Positions 15,866 through 25,474 are shown, counted from the first letter of the stretch. The stretch: 64,000 bases of DNA from Sphingomonas brevis (GCF_023516505.1 NZ_JAMGBB010000001.1:1178001-1242000); one strand, 5' to 3'. The notes: a model not told the origin generated them from the sequence alone. Numbers and translations: made by a program.

Positions 15866-18800
15866 TCATTGCTGGTTCGTTGGGTTCGGCGTGACCTTTT
15901 GTTCGACCGGGCCTTGCGTCTGCTCCTGGCTTTCCTCCCGGCGCCGAGTCTCGACCGTGATGCCCGGCACCTCATCGAGCGGCCGCGGAAGCGCCGGCTC
16001 GATCACCTCGGTCGGATCACGGAAGCTCTTGGCGGTGGCGATCAGCGCGCGGAACGGCCCCTTGATCGTCACATTGAAGTTCAGCGGGATGCTGTTGAGC
16101 GAGCGAATCAACCGCTGGGTGCTGGTATTGCCCAACCCGACACCCTGGATCGTCAGCCGGGTCGCAAATTCACCGTCGAGATAGCCGTCCAGCCGAATGA
16201 TCATCGAATGGAACCGGAGGTCGCGCAGTGCATCAAACGCGAGGCCGCCCATCGTCCCAAGGTTCGCCCTGTTGACGACCCCGTTATAGGCCAGGGTCCC
16301 GCCACCCTCGCGGCTGTCGAGCCGCCCGCCGACAACCCGGCCGCCTGCGTCGTCAAAGATCATCGGGAGCACGCCGTCGAATGTGCCGGTGGCGGAAATC
16401 TCCGCAAAACCCATTGAGTCGACGAAAGTCTTGGCGTCGAGGCCGACCACTACGAAGGTCAGCCGCTTCGGTGTCGGGCGACCGAAGTTGAGGATCGTCT
16501 CCTGGAGGATTAGCCGGCCGCCCATGAACGGCCATTCGCCGCGCTCGATTTTGACCAGCTGGTCGGGCAGCAGTTGATAGCGGATTTCGCCGTCCTCGAC
16601 CAAAATGCCGGGGTTGACGGTCTTCAGCGCCATCACCTGGCCGGGCGCGGTGACCATGCCGAGCAAGTCGGTGAAGTGGATCGTCCCGTTCATCCCGGTC
16701 ACCGGGCCGAAGCTGGCGGCAAGGTCCATGTCGTGGGCGGTGAAGTCGCCGGTCGACGTCAACTCGCCGGACCCGTTCCAGTTGATCCGGCCCTGCCCGC
16801 TGAACCGCCCGTTCACCAGGGCAATGACGCCCTGGGTCAGGCGCGTGATCTCCTCTGGCTGCAGCGCATTGCCGAAAACAATTCCCGGCACGTCCAGCAA
16901 CGCGTTGCCATCGCCCGAGGCCAGGTTGTGAGTGATCGTGACTTCGGAAATCCTGGTCCCGCTGTCCGGATGCTTGAGTGTCCCGGTCGCATTGATGCGG
17001 CTGTTCGCCAGCGTGAAATGCATGTTGTCGCTGCGGAGCGGATAGAATTTCGGCGGGTCGGCGCGGTCGGAGACTGTCAGCCCGCCCGTCAGATCCAGGT
17101 CGCCGCCACGAACGTTCCATTTGCCCGCGGCGTCGCTCAGCAGCAGCGGAACCTTGCCGATAATCGCATCCGCTCCGGCAAAGGTGCCGCCGGTTCCCGT
17201 GCCGCTGCTGTTGCCGCGAACCTCCCTGGCGTTGATCAATACCGGCGCATCGGAATGGCCCATCCGAACCGCGACCCTACTGGCTGCAAATGCCTTGATG
17301 TCAGGCAGCCTCACTTCACCAGCGGTCAGCGCGAATGGCGATTGGCCGAGGCGCCCGTTGAGGTGCACATCGCGCGTGACCGCGGCAACCTTCACCGAGC
17401 CGCCCGGCGCGCGCTGAAGCAACGCGCCGTTGACCGGGCACAGCGGCAGCCGGGTCGGACCAAGCACCAGCGAGCTCATCGTCAAACTGGCAAAGCGCGT
17501 GTCGATGCAGGCTTCGCCAAAGCGCAAGGCCCCGCCGTTGCCGAAGCGGCCCGAGATCGGCACGCGCAGCCCCGCGACCCGGCCGTTCGAAATGGGTCCA
17601 TCCAGCAGCGCCACTGTGCTGACCTCGGTCCAGCCATCCGGTCGTCCGGCGAAGCGGATCGTACCCAGCGTGACCCTGGCTCCTCCGGCAGCATAGGGCG
17701 CGATGTCGGCATAGCCGTTCATCGGAGCGCCGCTGCGGGGCTGGCGCAACACGATTCGCGAAGTTGGCAGGCCGCCACCCTGCACTGCGAAATTCCCGTC
17801 CAGCCGGAGGCGGTTGGCGGGCCAGTAATAGGTAACCCCATCGCCGCCGCTTACCGCGACCCGAGCTCCCGTCGGAGCGACGCCACTTGCCGCTTCGATC
17901 CGAATTCCCCCACCGCCGGGCTGGTTGATCAGGCGCAAGGAGCCATCGACGTCGAACCGGCCCGCGGCGGCGCGAATAGCTCGGGAAATCGCGCCGCCGA
18001 CCGGGCCCAGCGGCGTCCCCTCCATCGAGGCCAAGGGTGCCGTCAGGATGGCGAATAGCGACTGTTCGACCCTGACCGTATTTGCCGAATAATTGCCGAG
18101 CACGGTGATTGCCCCATGCCGGGAATCGAGCTTGTAACGGCCGTCGAAGCGGGTTCGGCCGGCGACGATCCGGTCCAGGCGAGCTTGCCGCGCCGCCAAA
18201 TTGATCCTGCCGAGAATTTCACGCGGCGTTCCGGCGAAGCTGAGGTTACTATTGATGCCCGCAAGGCCGTTCTCGCCGGCATTGAACGAAGCCATCCCAA
18301 GCCGCCCACGGCCGCGGAAGCTGTCGAGGCCTTCGGCGAAGCTGGAGTCGATCTCCATTCTCGGTTGGACGAGGCGGAGATTGCTCGCCGGGCAGTTGAG
18401 TCCCTCGCTGCCGATCGGGCCACGGATCTGCGGCCGTCGAGCGGTAACACCGATGTCGACGAGGCCGCGGAACCGGCCGAGCCTGCACGCACCTAATGCC
18501 AGGCCGGGCGATGAGGCGGCGAGCTTGCCGGCAAACCCGCCGGAAAGATTGCCTCGCCCCTCTACCGCGAAGCCCATCACTCCATATGGCGTCGTCAGGG
18601 CGACCGTCGCATCCTTGAGGTCGACCGTTAAGTCCGGAAGGCGGAACGGCTTGCCACTGGGCGCTGGCAACATTTTGTCCACCTGCCCCCAGCTGACTTT
18701 ACCGGAAGGCAGCAGCTTTCCCTTCAGCCGCACCCCGCGCGCCACGATGCGATACGGCTTGACCGACCCGGTCCATTTGACGTCGATCTCGATGATTGCG

Positions 18801-19138
18801 CGACGCACGGTAAGGTCGGGGCGTGCCGGATCGCCGATAACCAGATTGCTGACCTGCTGGGTGCGAAAGCCGACCTTATCGATCGTGTAGCTGGCCTGGA
18901 CCCCGCGCTTCTCCAGCTCGCCCCGGATATAGTCGTCGGCAATGGGCTTGCGCCAAATCCAGATGATCAGCGCCGCAAGGATGAACAGCACTAGGAAGAA
19001 CAACAGCCCAAGCTTGGTCAGCCGCCAGGCCCAATGCCATCCCTTGCGATCGTGGACATAGACGTGCTGGACCAGCCCCTCATGCTCCATGGCACGTTCG
19101 ACGCGTTCAATCGGACGATCGTCATTTCCGGGGCTCAT
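15866..19138 (-). CDS. ydbH: YdbH-type AsmA-like intermembrane transport protein
   Basis: 1090 aa. A cytoplasmic N-terminal tail, one membrane helix (about 39-60, KLGLLFFLVLFILAALIIWIW), then a very long periplasmic beta-rich region ending in a Pro/Gln-rich tail. This is the bridge-like lipid-transfer architecture of YdbH, TamB and YhdP. The C-terminal region (MALKTVNPGILVEDGEI, GLDAKTFVDSMGFAEISATGTFDG) is the YdbH/DUF3971-type segment. With YnbE and YdbL it is expected to carry phospholipid between inner and outer membrane. First gene of the three-gene minus-strand operon. Confidence 0.88.
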   Translation of the reverse strand: MSPGNDDRPIERVERAMEHEGLVQHVYVHDRKGWHWAWRLTKLGLLFFLVLFILAALIIWIWRKPIADDYIRGELEKRGVQASYTIDKVGFRTQQVSNLVIGDPARPDLTVRRAIIEIDVKWTGSVKPYRIVARGVRLKGKLLPSGKVSWGQVDKMLPAPSGKPFRLPDLTVDLKDATVALTTPYGVMGFAVEGRGNLSGGFAGKLAASSPGLALGACRLGRFRGLVDIGVTARRPQIRGPIGSEGLNCPASNLRLVQPRMEIDSSFAEGLDSFRGRGRLGMASFNAGENGLAGINSNLSFAGTPREILGRINLAARQARLDRIVAGRTRFDGRYKLDSRHGAITVLGNYSANTVRVEQSLFAILTAPLASMEGTPLGPVGGAISRAIRAAAGRFDVDGSLRLINQPGGGGIRIEAASGVAPTGARVAVSGGDGVTYYWPANRLRLDGNFAVQGGGLPTSRIVLRQPRSGAPMNGYADIAPYAAGGARVTLGTIRFAGRPDGWTEVSTVALLDGPISNGRVAGLRVPISGRFGNGGALRFGEACIDTRFASLTMSSLVLGPTRLPLCPVNGALLQRAPGGSVKVAAVTRDVHLNGRLGQSPFALTAGEVRLPDIKAFAASRVAVRMGHSDAPVLINAREVRGNSSGTGTGGTFAGADAIIGKVPLLLSDAAGKWNVRGGDLDLTGGLTVSDRADPPKFYPLRSDNMHFTLANSRINATGTLKHPDSGTRISEVTITHNLASGDGNALLDVPGIVFGNALQPEEITRLTQGVIALVNGRFSGQGRINWNGSGELTSTGDFTAHDMDLAASFGPVTGMNGTIHFTDLLGMVTAPGQVMALKTVNPGILVEDGEIRYQLLPDQLVKIERGEWPFMGGRLILQETILNFGRPTPKRLTFVVVGLDAKTFVDSMGFAEISATGTFDGVLPMIFDDAGGRVVGGRLDSREGGGTLAYNGVVNRANLGTMGGLAFDALRDLRFHSMIIRLDGYLDGEFATRLTIQGVGLGNTSTQRLIRSLNSIPLNFNVTIKGPFRALIATAKSFRDPTEVIEPALPRPLDEVPGITVETRRREESQEQTQGPVEQKVTPNPTNQQ

Positions 19139-19258
19139 CCGGGCCTATAAACCTCTCTCATTGACGACCGTTCCGTATCCGCATCGATGCGGCGTTGCAT
19201 GAGTAACGCGCTTTGCCTAGCCTCGTTTCCGCTCGGTCATTGCAATGAGGGATTTTGC

Positions 19259-19954
19259 GTGGCCGATTCAGCGGACGTTTCAGCCGGCCCCCATTCCTCT
19301 GGACACCGCGCCCGCCTCCGCCGGCGGCTATTCGACGGCGGAGGCCAAGCGCTGCTTGATCATGAGCTGGTCGAATTTCTCCTGACCCTGGCCATTCCCC
19401 GCCGCGACACGAAGGTCCAGGCCAAATCATTGATCGCCCGGTTCGGCACTATCGGCGCGCTGCTGTCGGCAGATGCGGACGCCTTGCGCCGCGAAGGCCT
19501 GAGCGACGGCGTGATCGGGGCGCTCAAGATAGCCGAGGCCACGGCCCTGCGCCTCCTCGAGACGCGGGTGGAGGGACGCCCGATCCTGTCGAGCTGGGAC
19601 GCGTTAGGCGATTATTTGCAGGCGGCCATGGCCCATTCACCGGTCGAAGAGGTCCGCGTCCTGTTTCTCAACGCCAAGAATATGCTGCTGGCGAATGAGG
19701 CGATGTGGCGCGGTTCGGTGGACGAAGCGTCGGTCCACGTCCGCGAAGTCATCAGCCGCGCGATCCAGCTGGGTGCGACTGCGATCATCATCGTTCACAA
19801 TCATCCGTCCGGCGATCCAAGCCCTAGCAGCCAGGACATCCGCCTGACCAAGGATCTGATCGAGGCCGGCCGCCACATGCGCGTCACGGTCCACGATCAT
19901 GTCATCGTCGGCTCACAAGGACGGAGCAGCATGAAGGCAATGGGCCTGATCTAA
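19259..19954 (+). CDS. radC: RadC-family JAMM/MPN+ domain protein
   Basis: 231 aa from a GTG start. An N-terminal helix-hairpin-helix-like part (about 15-90) is followed by a JAB metalloprotease-like domain with HNHPSGDPSPSSQD (JAMM zinc ligands) and an upstream Glu in SPVEEVRVLFLN. RadC was named for DNA repair, but its biochemical role is unresolved. The GTG at 19259 has TGAGGG at good spacing and gives the usual start; an in-frame ATG at 19187 would add 24 residues with four cysteines. Confidence 0.85.
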   Translation: MADSADVSAGPHSSGHRARLRRRLFDGGGQALLDHELVEFLLTLAIPRRDTKVQAKSLIARFGTIGALLSADADALRREGLSDGVIGALKIAEATALRLLETRVEGRPILSSWDALGDYLQAAMAHSPVEEVRVLFLNAKNMLLANEAMWRGSVDEASVHVREVISRAIQLGATAIIIVHNHPSGDPSPSSQDIRLTKDLIEAGRHMRVTVHDHVIVGSQGRSSMKAMGLI

Positions 19955-20102
19955 GCGCCGTAATTTCACAAGGGTCATGGATTCAGGTGCCATTTTGCGA
20001 GGTTCGTGACGCCTCATGCGGCGCTACCGGCGGCCGTTGAATCGAATTGACCGAGGCCAAGCGGGACGCCGCGCAATTCACGGCGTCCCGGGCACTGAGA
20101 TG

Positions 20103-20543
20103 CTACTTCCTGTAGCGCTGCTCCCGCAGCAGCATGGTGCCGCCAATGGTCCGATATTTTGCCCGCTCGCCACTGCCGGCTTCGCCCTGACGTGTGGATT
20201 GCGCCAAGAAAGCGTTCAACTCTTTCTCGCGGGAGATATCTTCGGCTGGAGTGGTCATGTGATCGAAAATCTGGACCAGATAGAGATCCGGCTCGCCAGC
20301 GCGCTTGTTGTTGTTGCCGAGGATGTAATAGTCCTTGATCCAACCTTTCGACTTCATGAAATCCTGTTCCTTGCGATAATCGGAAGCCAGAAAGTCGGCA
20401 TAGGTCGAGAAATGACCGTCGCTGATCGTGACTTCGGTCACGCTCCAGTAGCTACCGGATACAAGCGGAATATCCTGGGCCGCAGCCGGATAACCGAACA
20501 GCATCGTCGCCGCGCCGAACGCGGCCAACATAGTTTTGCGCAT
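20103..20543 (-). CDS. Hypothetical secreted protein
   Basis: 146 aa with a clear signal peptide (residues 1-22, ending YPAAAQ). The mature part has YWSVTEVTISDGHFSTYADFLAS and DYYILGNNNKRAGEPDLYL, suggesting a small alpha/beta-barrel-like fold, but no family was recognised. GGGGAG eight bases before the ATG at 20543 fixes the start. It stands alone, with hairpin repeats about 170-220 bp upstream. Confidence 0.75.
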   Translation of the reverse strand: MRKTMLAAFGAATMLFGYPAAAQDIPLVSGSYWSVTEVTISDGHFSTYADFLASDYRKEQDFMKSKGWIKDYYILGNNNKRAGEPDLYLVQIFDHMTTPAEDISREKELNAFLAQSTRQGEAGSGERAKYRTIGGTMLLREQRYRK

Positions 20544-20708
20544 GTTGCTTGACTCCCCTTGTCGCGAAAGCTTGTGCTTCCACAACTGGGAGCGGCGTCG
20601 CCTGATCGGCGGAAGCGCCAGCGAGTGCGGCGTCGTCCCGAACGGACCCTAGGCCGGTTCAGGGCAGACTCCTAATCAATTAGGTCGCGGACAATTCGGC
20701 CGAGCTGC

Positions 20709-20763
20709 GTCGGCTTTTCGCCGATTGCGGTCACTGGCGTAATGGACCGTTTCGACCCCGGGC
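20709..20763 (+). repeat. Hairpin repeat, copy A (two degenerate units)
   Basis: A first degenerate unit at 20709-20738 keeps ATTGCGGTCACTGG at its right arm. It is followed at once by AATGGACCG plus TTTCGACCC (20741-20758), the left arm and loop of a second unit whose right arm has decayed. Lies 3' of the first TIR-TPR gene. Confidence 0.6.
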
Positions 20764-20769
20764 AGGCCT

Positions 20770-22755
20770 TCAGATCAGCTGGCAGAATGAAGGTGCGTCC
20801 CTCGCCGAGCAAAGGTCCGGCTTGGTGTGCGTCGTTTTCCAGTAGGTCATCAGTCCGTACTTCGTCGCGAACGCCGGGAATTCGGGATCGCGGATCGCAC
20901 CGCCCATGCTCGGCATGAACAGCCAACTGGCCGCATCGGTTCGTCCGAGCCTCAAATTCTCGCCGACAAGCTGCAGTGCCTCGCGTTTTGCACCAAGCGC
21001 CCCGAGCAGTGTCGTGACCCTGCGCCGCTTCATATCGGGCGGCAGCGCCATGAGCGTCTGCACCGCTTGCGCCTTGTTCGCGGAATTGCCCGACACCATG
21101 GCCTGGAATCCCGTGCGGAGAGCGGCTTTCATTGGCCCCGGCAGATCAAGCTTGGGGCTTTGCAAGGCGGTCAAGGCAGCCGCATAGTCGCCCGTAATGG
21201 CGGCGGCTAACGTGTCGATATTCTCTTTAACGCCCGGCTCCGATGACAGTTCGATCCCGGATTCGATGTGAGACTTGGCCTGGTCGGTCTTGCCTTGCAA
21301 AAGGAGCGCCTCGGCCAAGTTTAACTGCGAGTTTGAATCAAGCGCCAGCACGTCGGTCGAGCGGCGATACTCGTCTGCTGCAGCGGCAGTGCGGCCTACG
21401 GCCAAGAGCATGTTGCCGTAAGAATGATGCTCGCAACCACAGGCGAGCGGGCGAGCCGCGAGCGCAGCCTGGAACCATTTCTCCCTGGTGACAAAGTCGC
21501 CGGCTTTTGTCTGCCAAGCCTTGATCAGGAGCGCTTCGCTATTGGTCTTGTCTAGCTCGATCGCCTTGTCTGCTGCCTCGCTCGCTTGCTTCTCGAAGGC
21601 TGCGTAGCGGGGACCGGTTGGATTGTCGTAACCATTCATGTCTGCCGCCACCGCAACGGCGGACCAGCCCCATGAGAAGTCCGGCACGGCGGCCACGACC
21701 TTCGTCGCGAGGTCGAGCGCCTTGCCAGGCTCATATTGCACATAGCCCGCATTGTGACAGTAGCTGAGATAGTCGGTGAGCACCGGGTTCGGGAGTGCCT
21801 TGGGATAGGTTGAAGCGGCGAACAGGCCGCATCGCGTCATATTCCCTGCGTCGACCGCAACGTGACGCGGAATGCGCGCCGCGTCGTCGCTGTCGTAGCT
21901 GAAGATGTTGGACCACAAGGTCGTGGCGGAACGCTCGTCGGTGAGGCGCACGTTCACCTTGATCTTGTCGCCGTCATGCCGAACCGTGCCGCTGAGCGCA
22001 TAGGCCGGAGCATTTCCCGGCGGCGGAGCACTGGCCGTCGAAACGCCGACTACTCCGTCGTCGTTGAATGCAGCGATGATCTCGTCGCGGATCGCGTCGG
22101 GCATTCCCTTGGGCAGGTCGGGTGACAGGCTGGAAAAGCCGGTCAGCCGCACGACCATGCTGTGGGCTGCGACGGATGCAGGCCGAAATGCCCACCATGC
22201 ACCCGCTACAATAGCCAGCAGAAGGGCCGCAGCCGCGGCCGCCATCAGCGTTCGGTTCGATTTGGATTTGGCCCGCCTGTGCGAGGTCGCATGCTCGACC
22301 GAGCCATTGCCGGAAGGTGCGTGCGAGACCTTCCCGATATGCTGCACCAGGGAGTCGATTGATTTGTCCCAGCTGGTAAATGCGTCGATCCATTGCCGGG
22401 TCGAAAGCTCATAGGCGAAGGCATCATGGGGTTCGACGTCTTCGATTCTGAGCGCCATTACGGGGATGTGGTAGCGGCTTGCGAGCGACAGCTCCTTCTT
22501 GATCTCGTCGCTGTTGTTCGCCGCTTCGGAAAATACGAGCACCATTGCCCGCGCATCCCGAAGCGCATGGACGATTGCTTCCTGGTAATTCTCGCCGGGC
22601 GCGACGTCGCGCGTTGAAATCCAGCAAGGCGTGCCGCGCCGCTCAAGCCCCTTGCAGACGGACAGCGCTTCCTTGCGGTCCGCGGTCGCGTAGCTGACGA
22701 ATACGGGCCGCGACAGTTCGCGGTCTTCGCTATCCAGCGCCTGCGGTTCATTCAC
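20770..22755 (-). CDS. Membrane TIR-domain / TolB-FlgO-like / TPR protein (paralogue 1)
   Basis: 661 aa from GTG. Numbering from this start: TIR domain about 17-143 (PVFVSYATADRKEA), with a Glu in IKKEL at the usual NADase catalytic position; a basic stretch (RRAKSKSNR); one membrane helix about 170-190; a FlgO/TolB-like segment (DAIRDEIIAAFNDD, LSGTVRHDGDKIKVNVRLTDE); then TPR-like helices to the C-terminus. Positive charge before the helix puts TIR in the cytoplasm and the TPRs outside it. The GTG at 22755 has GGGGGG at ideal spacing; an ATG at 22776 lacks an SD. Hairpin repeats lie on both sides. Function unproven: a sensor-effector is inferred. Confidence 0.85.
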   Translation of the reverse strand: MNEPQALDSEDRELSRPVFVSYATADRKEALSVCKGLERRGTPCWISTRDVAPGENYQEAIVHALRDARAMVLVFSEAANNSDEIKKELSLASRYHIPVMALRIEDVEPHDAFAYELSTRQWIDAFTSWDKSIDSLVQHIGKVSHAPSGNGSVEHATSHRRAKSKSNRTLMAAAAAALLLAIVAGAWWAFRPASVAAHSMVVRLTGFSSLSPDLPKGMPDAIRDEIIAAFNDDGVVGVSTASAPPPGNAPAYALSGTVRHDGDKIKVNVRLTDERSATTLWSNIFSYDSDDAARIPRHVAVDAGNMTRCGLFAASTYPKALPNPVLTDYLSYCHNAGYVQYEPGKALDLATKVVAAVPDFSWGWSAVAVAADMNGYDNPTGPRYAAFEKQASEAADKAIELDKTNSEALLIKAWQTKAGDFVTREKWFQAALAARPLACGCEHHSYGNMLLAVGRTAAAADEYRRSTDVLALDSNSQLNLAEALLLQGKTDQAKSHIESGIELSSEPGVKENIDTLAAAITGDYAAALTALQSPKLDLPGPMKAALRTGFQAMVSGNSANKAQAVQTLMALPPDMKRRRVTTLLGALGAKREALQLVGENLRLGRTDAASWLFMPSMGGAIRDPEFPAFATKYGLMTYWKTTHTKPDLCSARDAPSFCQLI

Positions 22756-22826
22756 GGCCAACCCCCCTGCCGGCATCGAGAAATAAACCCTAGTGAGATT
22801 GCGGATTAAATAGAAGCCTGCCCGCC

Positions 22827-22856
22827 AATGACCGGTTTCGACCCATTGCGGTCATT
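22827..22856 (+). repeat. Hairpin repeat, copy B
   Basis: Arms AATGACCG and CGGTCATT are exact complements around a loop reading TTTCGACCCATT. About 70 bp upstream of the first TIR-TPR gene start. Confidence 0.85.
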
Positions 22857-22935
22857 GGACGACGATCGTCGCCGCCATTGCCAACCGTTGGATTTCGGCG
22901 CCCCCGCTAGCAGGAGCGCCGATCCATTCTTCAAT

Positions 22936-23154
22936 TTACGCGCGAACCGCGCCCTTGCTTGAGCCTTCACCCGCGAACAGCGGAATGAGCTGGAAAAGCG
23001 CGGACAGCCCGACGAGCGAATAAACGATCCTGCTGAGCAGGCTCATGTCACCGAAAAGCGCCGCTACCAAGTCGAAGTCGAGAAGGCCGACGAGGCCCCA
23101 ATTGAGGCCGCCGACGATCAATAGCAGCAATGTTAGCTTGTTGAGAATATTCAT
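22936..23154 (-). CDS. DUF378-family small membrane protein
   Basis: 72 aa with two membrane helices; the family core is LLLLIVGGLNWGLVGLLDFDLVAALFG. The start at 23154 has CAGGAG seven bases upstream. DUF378 proteins are of unknown function. It lies 38 bp after the fasciclin gene on the same strand, so the two are probably co-transcribed. Confidence 0.85.
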   Translation of the reverse strand: MNILNKLTLLLLIVGGLNWGLVGLLDFDLVAALFGDMSLLSRIVYSLVGLSALFQLIPLFAGEGSSKGAVRA

Positions 23155-23192
23155 CGAGAAGCTCCTGAAACTTGTGAGAGATGCGGCCGCCG

Positions 23193-23726
23193 TCACATCG
23201 GGAGAGAGACGGCGTCGGTGACGTGGATGACTCCGTTCGATTGGACGAGATCTGCAACCGTAACCTTGGCGATTCCGCCCTTTGCGTCGGTGATCAGCAC
23301 CGCGCCACCCGACAGGCTGGCAGAGAGTGTGCCGCCCTGGACGGTCGTCAGGGTGGCCTTTCCGCCGCTCTTGCCAATCATGTCGATCAGTTCGGTAGAC
23401 GTCACCTTGCCCGGCACGACATGGTAGGTCAGCACGGCGCGCAGCTGCTTGCGGTTGGCGGGTTGCAGCAGGCCGTCAACCGTGCCGGCCGGCAACTTGG
23501 CGAAAGCGGCATCGGTCGGCGCGAAAACCGTGAAGGGCCCTGCGCTCGCCAAAGTATCGACAAGGCCGGCTGCCTTGACCGCGGCAACAAGCGTCGTGTG
23601 ATCCTTTGATTTCATGGCGGCGGCCACGAGGTTGCCCTTGGTACCGCTACCGGCGGACGCCGGACCTGGCAGGATGGCTAGAGCCGCAGCCGCTGCGAGC
23701 GCTAGCATCTTGGAAGTGTTGGTCAT
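23193..23726 (-). CDS. Secreted fasciclin-domain (FAS1) protein
   Basis: 177 aa. A signal peptide (residues 1-25, PGPASAGS) is followed by one FAS1 domain with the H1 motif GPFTVFAPTDAAFAKLP and the H2 region LTYHVVPGKVTS. Such proteins are exported and often contribute to adhesion or matrix. Upstream of the DUF378 gene in a likely two-gene operon. Confidence 0.92.
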   Translation of the reverse strand: MTNTSKMLALAAAAALAILPGPASAGSGTKGNLVAAAMKSKDHTTLVAAVKAAGLVDTLASAGPFTVFAPTDAAFAKLPAGTVDGLLQPANRKQLRAVLTYHVVPGKVTSTELIDMIGKSGGKATLTTVQGGTLSASLSGGAVLITDAKGGIAKVTVADLVQSNGVIHVTDAVSLPM

Positions 23727-23815
23727 GGATAAGCTCCTGTCTTCTCCCGCGCGGGGAGTTGGTTCAGGAGTTAGGAACGACGGCGAGCCGGCTCCATACG
23801 GCCTTTATGCTGCAT

Positions 23816-24421
23816 CTAGAGCCCTGCCTCGATCGCGATGCGGATTGCGTCCGCCGACGTATCGACGCCCAGCTGCTCAAGCAGCAGTGCCCGGTGCATC
23901 TTGACCGTTTTTTCGCTGATTTTGATCTCCCAGGCTATCTGCTTGTTGAGCAGCCCCCGCGCCATCAGTCCCAGGACCTGACGGCGACGTGGTGGTAGTG
24001 ACTTGACCAGCGACACTGCGTGAGCTCGTCGAGCGTCGAAAGTCGAGGGGGAGTCCGACCCTAGATCGACTTGCGACCCAAGGAACCATGCAAGATTGCC
24101 GTCCCCGTCGAACAATGGGCTAATCAGCACGGCGTTGCGGAACGGACTGCCATCCCGGCGATAATTGAGGATATCGACGAGCACGGGCCGGCGAGAGCCG
24201 ATTGCATCACGGATCCGGTCGGTAATCCACGGTTCGGTCAGCTCGCCTGCCAGAAAGCGGCAGTTGCGACCGACGATCTCGCTTTCGGAATAGCCGGTTA
24301 GCGCACCGAACGCGGCGTTTGCCGCCTCAATCGGATTGTCAGCCTGGCGAGGGTTGCTGATCACGGTGGCGATCGGGCTAAGGCCGATGCTTTGCAATAG
24401 CTCATCGTCCGCAACTGGCAT
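23816..24421 (-). CDS. LOV-HTH blue-light-responsive transcription regulator (EL222-like)
   Basis: 201 aa. A LOV domain (about 5-125) has the flavin-adduct cysteine in GRNCRFLAG (Cys54), the flavin-binding Asn86 and Asn96 in NYRRDGSPFRN, and Gln117 in WFLGSQVDL. A LuxR-type HTH (about 140-201) has LPPRRRQVLGLMARGLLNKQIA and the recognition helix SEKTVKMHRA. This is the EL222 architecture: blue light forms the Cys-flavin bond, releasing the HTH to dimerise and bind DNA. The Met at 24421 was chosen over one 15 residues upstream. A hairpin repeat lies 51 bp upstream. Confidence 0.92.
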   Translation of the reverse strand: MPVADDELLQSIGLSPIATVISNPRQADNPIEAANAAFGALTGYSESEIVGRNCRFLAGELTEPWITDRIRDAIGSRRPVLVDILNYRRDGSPFRNAVLISPLFDGDGNLAWFLGSQVDLGSDSPSTFDARRAHAVSLVKSLPPRRRQVLGLMARGLLNKQIAWEIKISEKTVKMHRALLLEQLGVDTSADAIRIAIEAGL

Positions 24422-24472
24422 GAGCGGATGATACCCTGTCGCGGACCGACGCGCGAGGCCTGGCACGCCGCT

Positions 24473-24501
24473 ATGGCCGATTTCGACCCATTGCAGTCAT
24501 T
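24473..24501 (+). repeat. Hairpin repeat, copy C
   Basis: Degenerate arms ATGGCCG and TTGCAGTCAT around the intact loop TTTCGACCCA, 51 bp upstream of the LOV-HTH start. Confidence 0.75.
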
Positions 24502-24614
24502 AGCGGCCTAGGTAGCCGCCTCTCGGCCGGGGCGTCAGCCGATGCTCGGCGATGTTGGGGAAGGCTTTCACGCTTCGCACGGGCCCCTGGCAACGATGTG
24601 GCCCCCGCCTGGCT

Positions 24615-25127
24615 TTAGCCTCCGCTGGCTGGCAGATCGCTGTTAAAGATGTCCGCGGCGGCTTTCCACTCGCCGCCGATCTTCCGCCAAACGACCACAT
24701 ATTTGCCGGTGTCGGTCTGCGCGGTGCCGTCGGGTGCAACCGCCAGCTTATACGTCCCGCGATCGAGTGCCATGTCACCCGACGATGACACAATGATCTG
24801 TTCCGGAACGAACGTCAGATCGAAGCCGGGCGTGTTCATCATCGACGCCCAGGTCTGCTGAATTGCTGTCCGCCCCTTGCCGATGGGACCATTGGGCGGC
24901 ATCACCGCGCCATCGTCGACGTAGAGTTCCGCAATGCCTGCGGCATCCTTGGCCTTAACGAGCTGGAGCCAACGATCGACATTCCCGCGGATCGCCTGCT
25001 CATCCGCGCCAGTGTCGCGAGCGGCGGTACTAGTAACCTCGGCGGCGTCGTTGGCGGGTTTCTCGGCGACTTGGCAAGCAGGCAGCAGCAGCGCCGTGAC
25101 CGAAAGTAACAATAGCGATCTCATCAT
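24615..25127 (-). CDS. NTF2-like (DUF4440/SgcJ-type) lipoprotein
   Basis: 170 aa. Lipobox LLLPAC (Cys18), an Ala/Thr-rich spacer, then an NTF2-fold domain (about 45-165) with VDRWLQLVKAKDAAGIAELYVDDGAVMPP and a C-terminal YVVVWRKIGGEWKAAADIFNSD. This fold binds small ligands or acts as a non-catalytic scaffold. No ligand can be predicted. A hairpin repeat lies about 59 bp upstream. Confidence 0.85.
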   Translation of the reverse strand: MMRSLLLLSVTALLLPACQVAEKPANDAAEVTSTAARDTGADEQAIRGNVDRWLQLVKAKDAAGIAELYVDDGAVMPPNGPIGKGRTAIQQTWASMMNTPGFDLTFVPEQIIVSSSGDMALDRGTYKLAVAPDGTAQTDTGKYVVVWRKIGGEWKAAADIFNSDLPASGG

Positions 25128-25186
25128 AGCCCCTCCTTCTGCTGTTCCTCCCGTAGCACCGGCAACGCGCTTCGCGCTAGTTCGCC

Positions 25187-25216
25187 AACGTCCGCTTTCG
25201 ACCCATTGCGGTCATT
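25187..25216 (+). repeat. Hairpin repeat, copy D
   Basis: Left arm AACGTCCGC, intact loop TTTCGACCCATT, right arm GCGGTCATT. One of the best-preserved copies, 59 bp upstream of the NTF2-like lipoprotein gene. Confidence 0.85.
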
Positions 25217-25222
25217 AGCTGA

Positions 25223-25268
25223 GTGTCCGAATTCGACCTTGCCAATCTCTCGATTGCAAAGCGGACAC
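25223..25268 (+). repeat. Extended inverted repeat related to the hairpin family
   Basis: GTGTCCG and CGGACAC are exact complements 32 nt apart. The left side continues with TTCGACC, as in the hairpin loop. It starts 6 bp after copy D. Confidence 0.55.
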
Positions 25269-25474
25269 GATCCGGCCGGCGGTGTCGAATCGATCCATGC
25301 GAACGCTCACCATCGATCCATAAACCTTGAACCGGCCCCGGAACGGGATGCGAGGCCCGACGGACGACTCGTCTTCATGCCTCAATCAGCGTATTGCGCA
25401 TTCCATCACCGGCCATTGCAAGGCGAACCGGTGGCTGAGAGAAGTGCGACGCTCCCGCCTGATGGAGCATTTCC

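Larger units (their letters stand above)
25128..25474. other. Intergenic stretch with hairpin repeats, no gene seen
   Basis: A 346-bp divergent gap between the NTF2-like lipoprotein and the histidine kinase. It contains hairpin copy D and a second inverted repeat at 25223-25268. The rest has no SD-linked reading frame that looks coding. The kinase SD (TGGAGC) is at its right end. Promoters for both flanking genes should lie here. Confidence 0.6.

Noticed and set aside
16574-18058. Long plus-strand open frame antisense to ydbH
   Set aside because: Low-complexity Arg/Pro/Gly translation typical of a shadow frame; ydbH on the other strand is clear.
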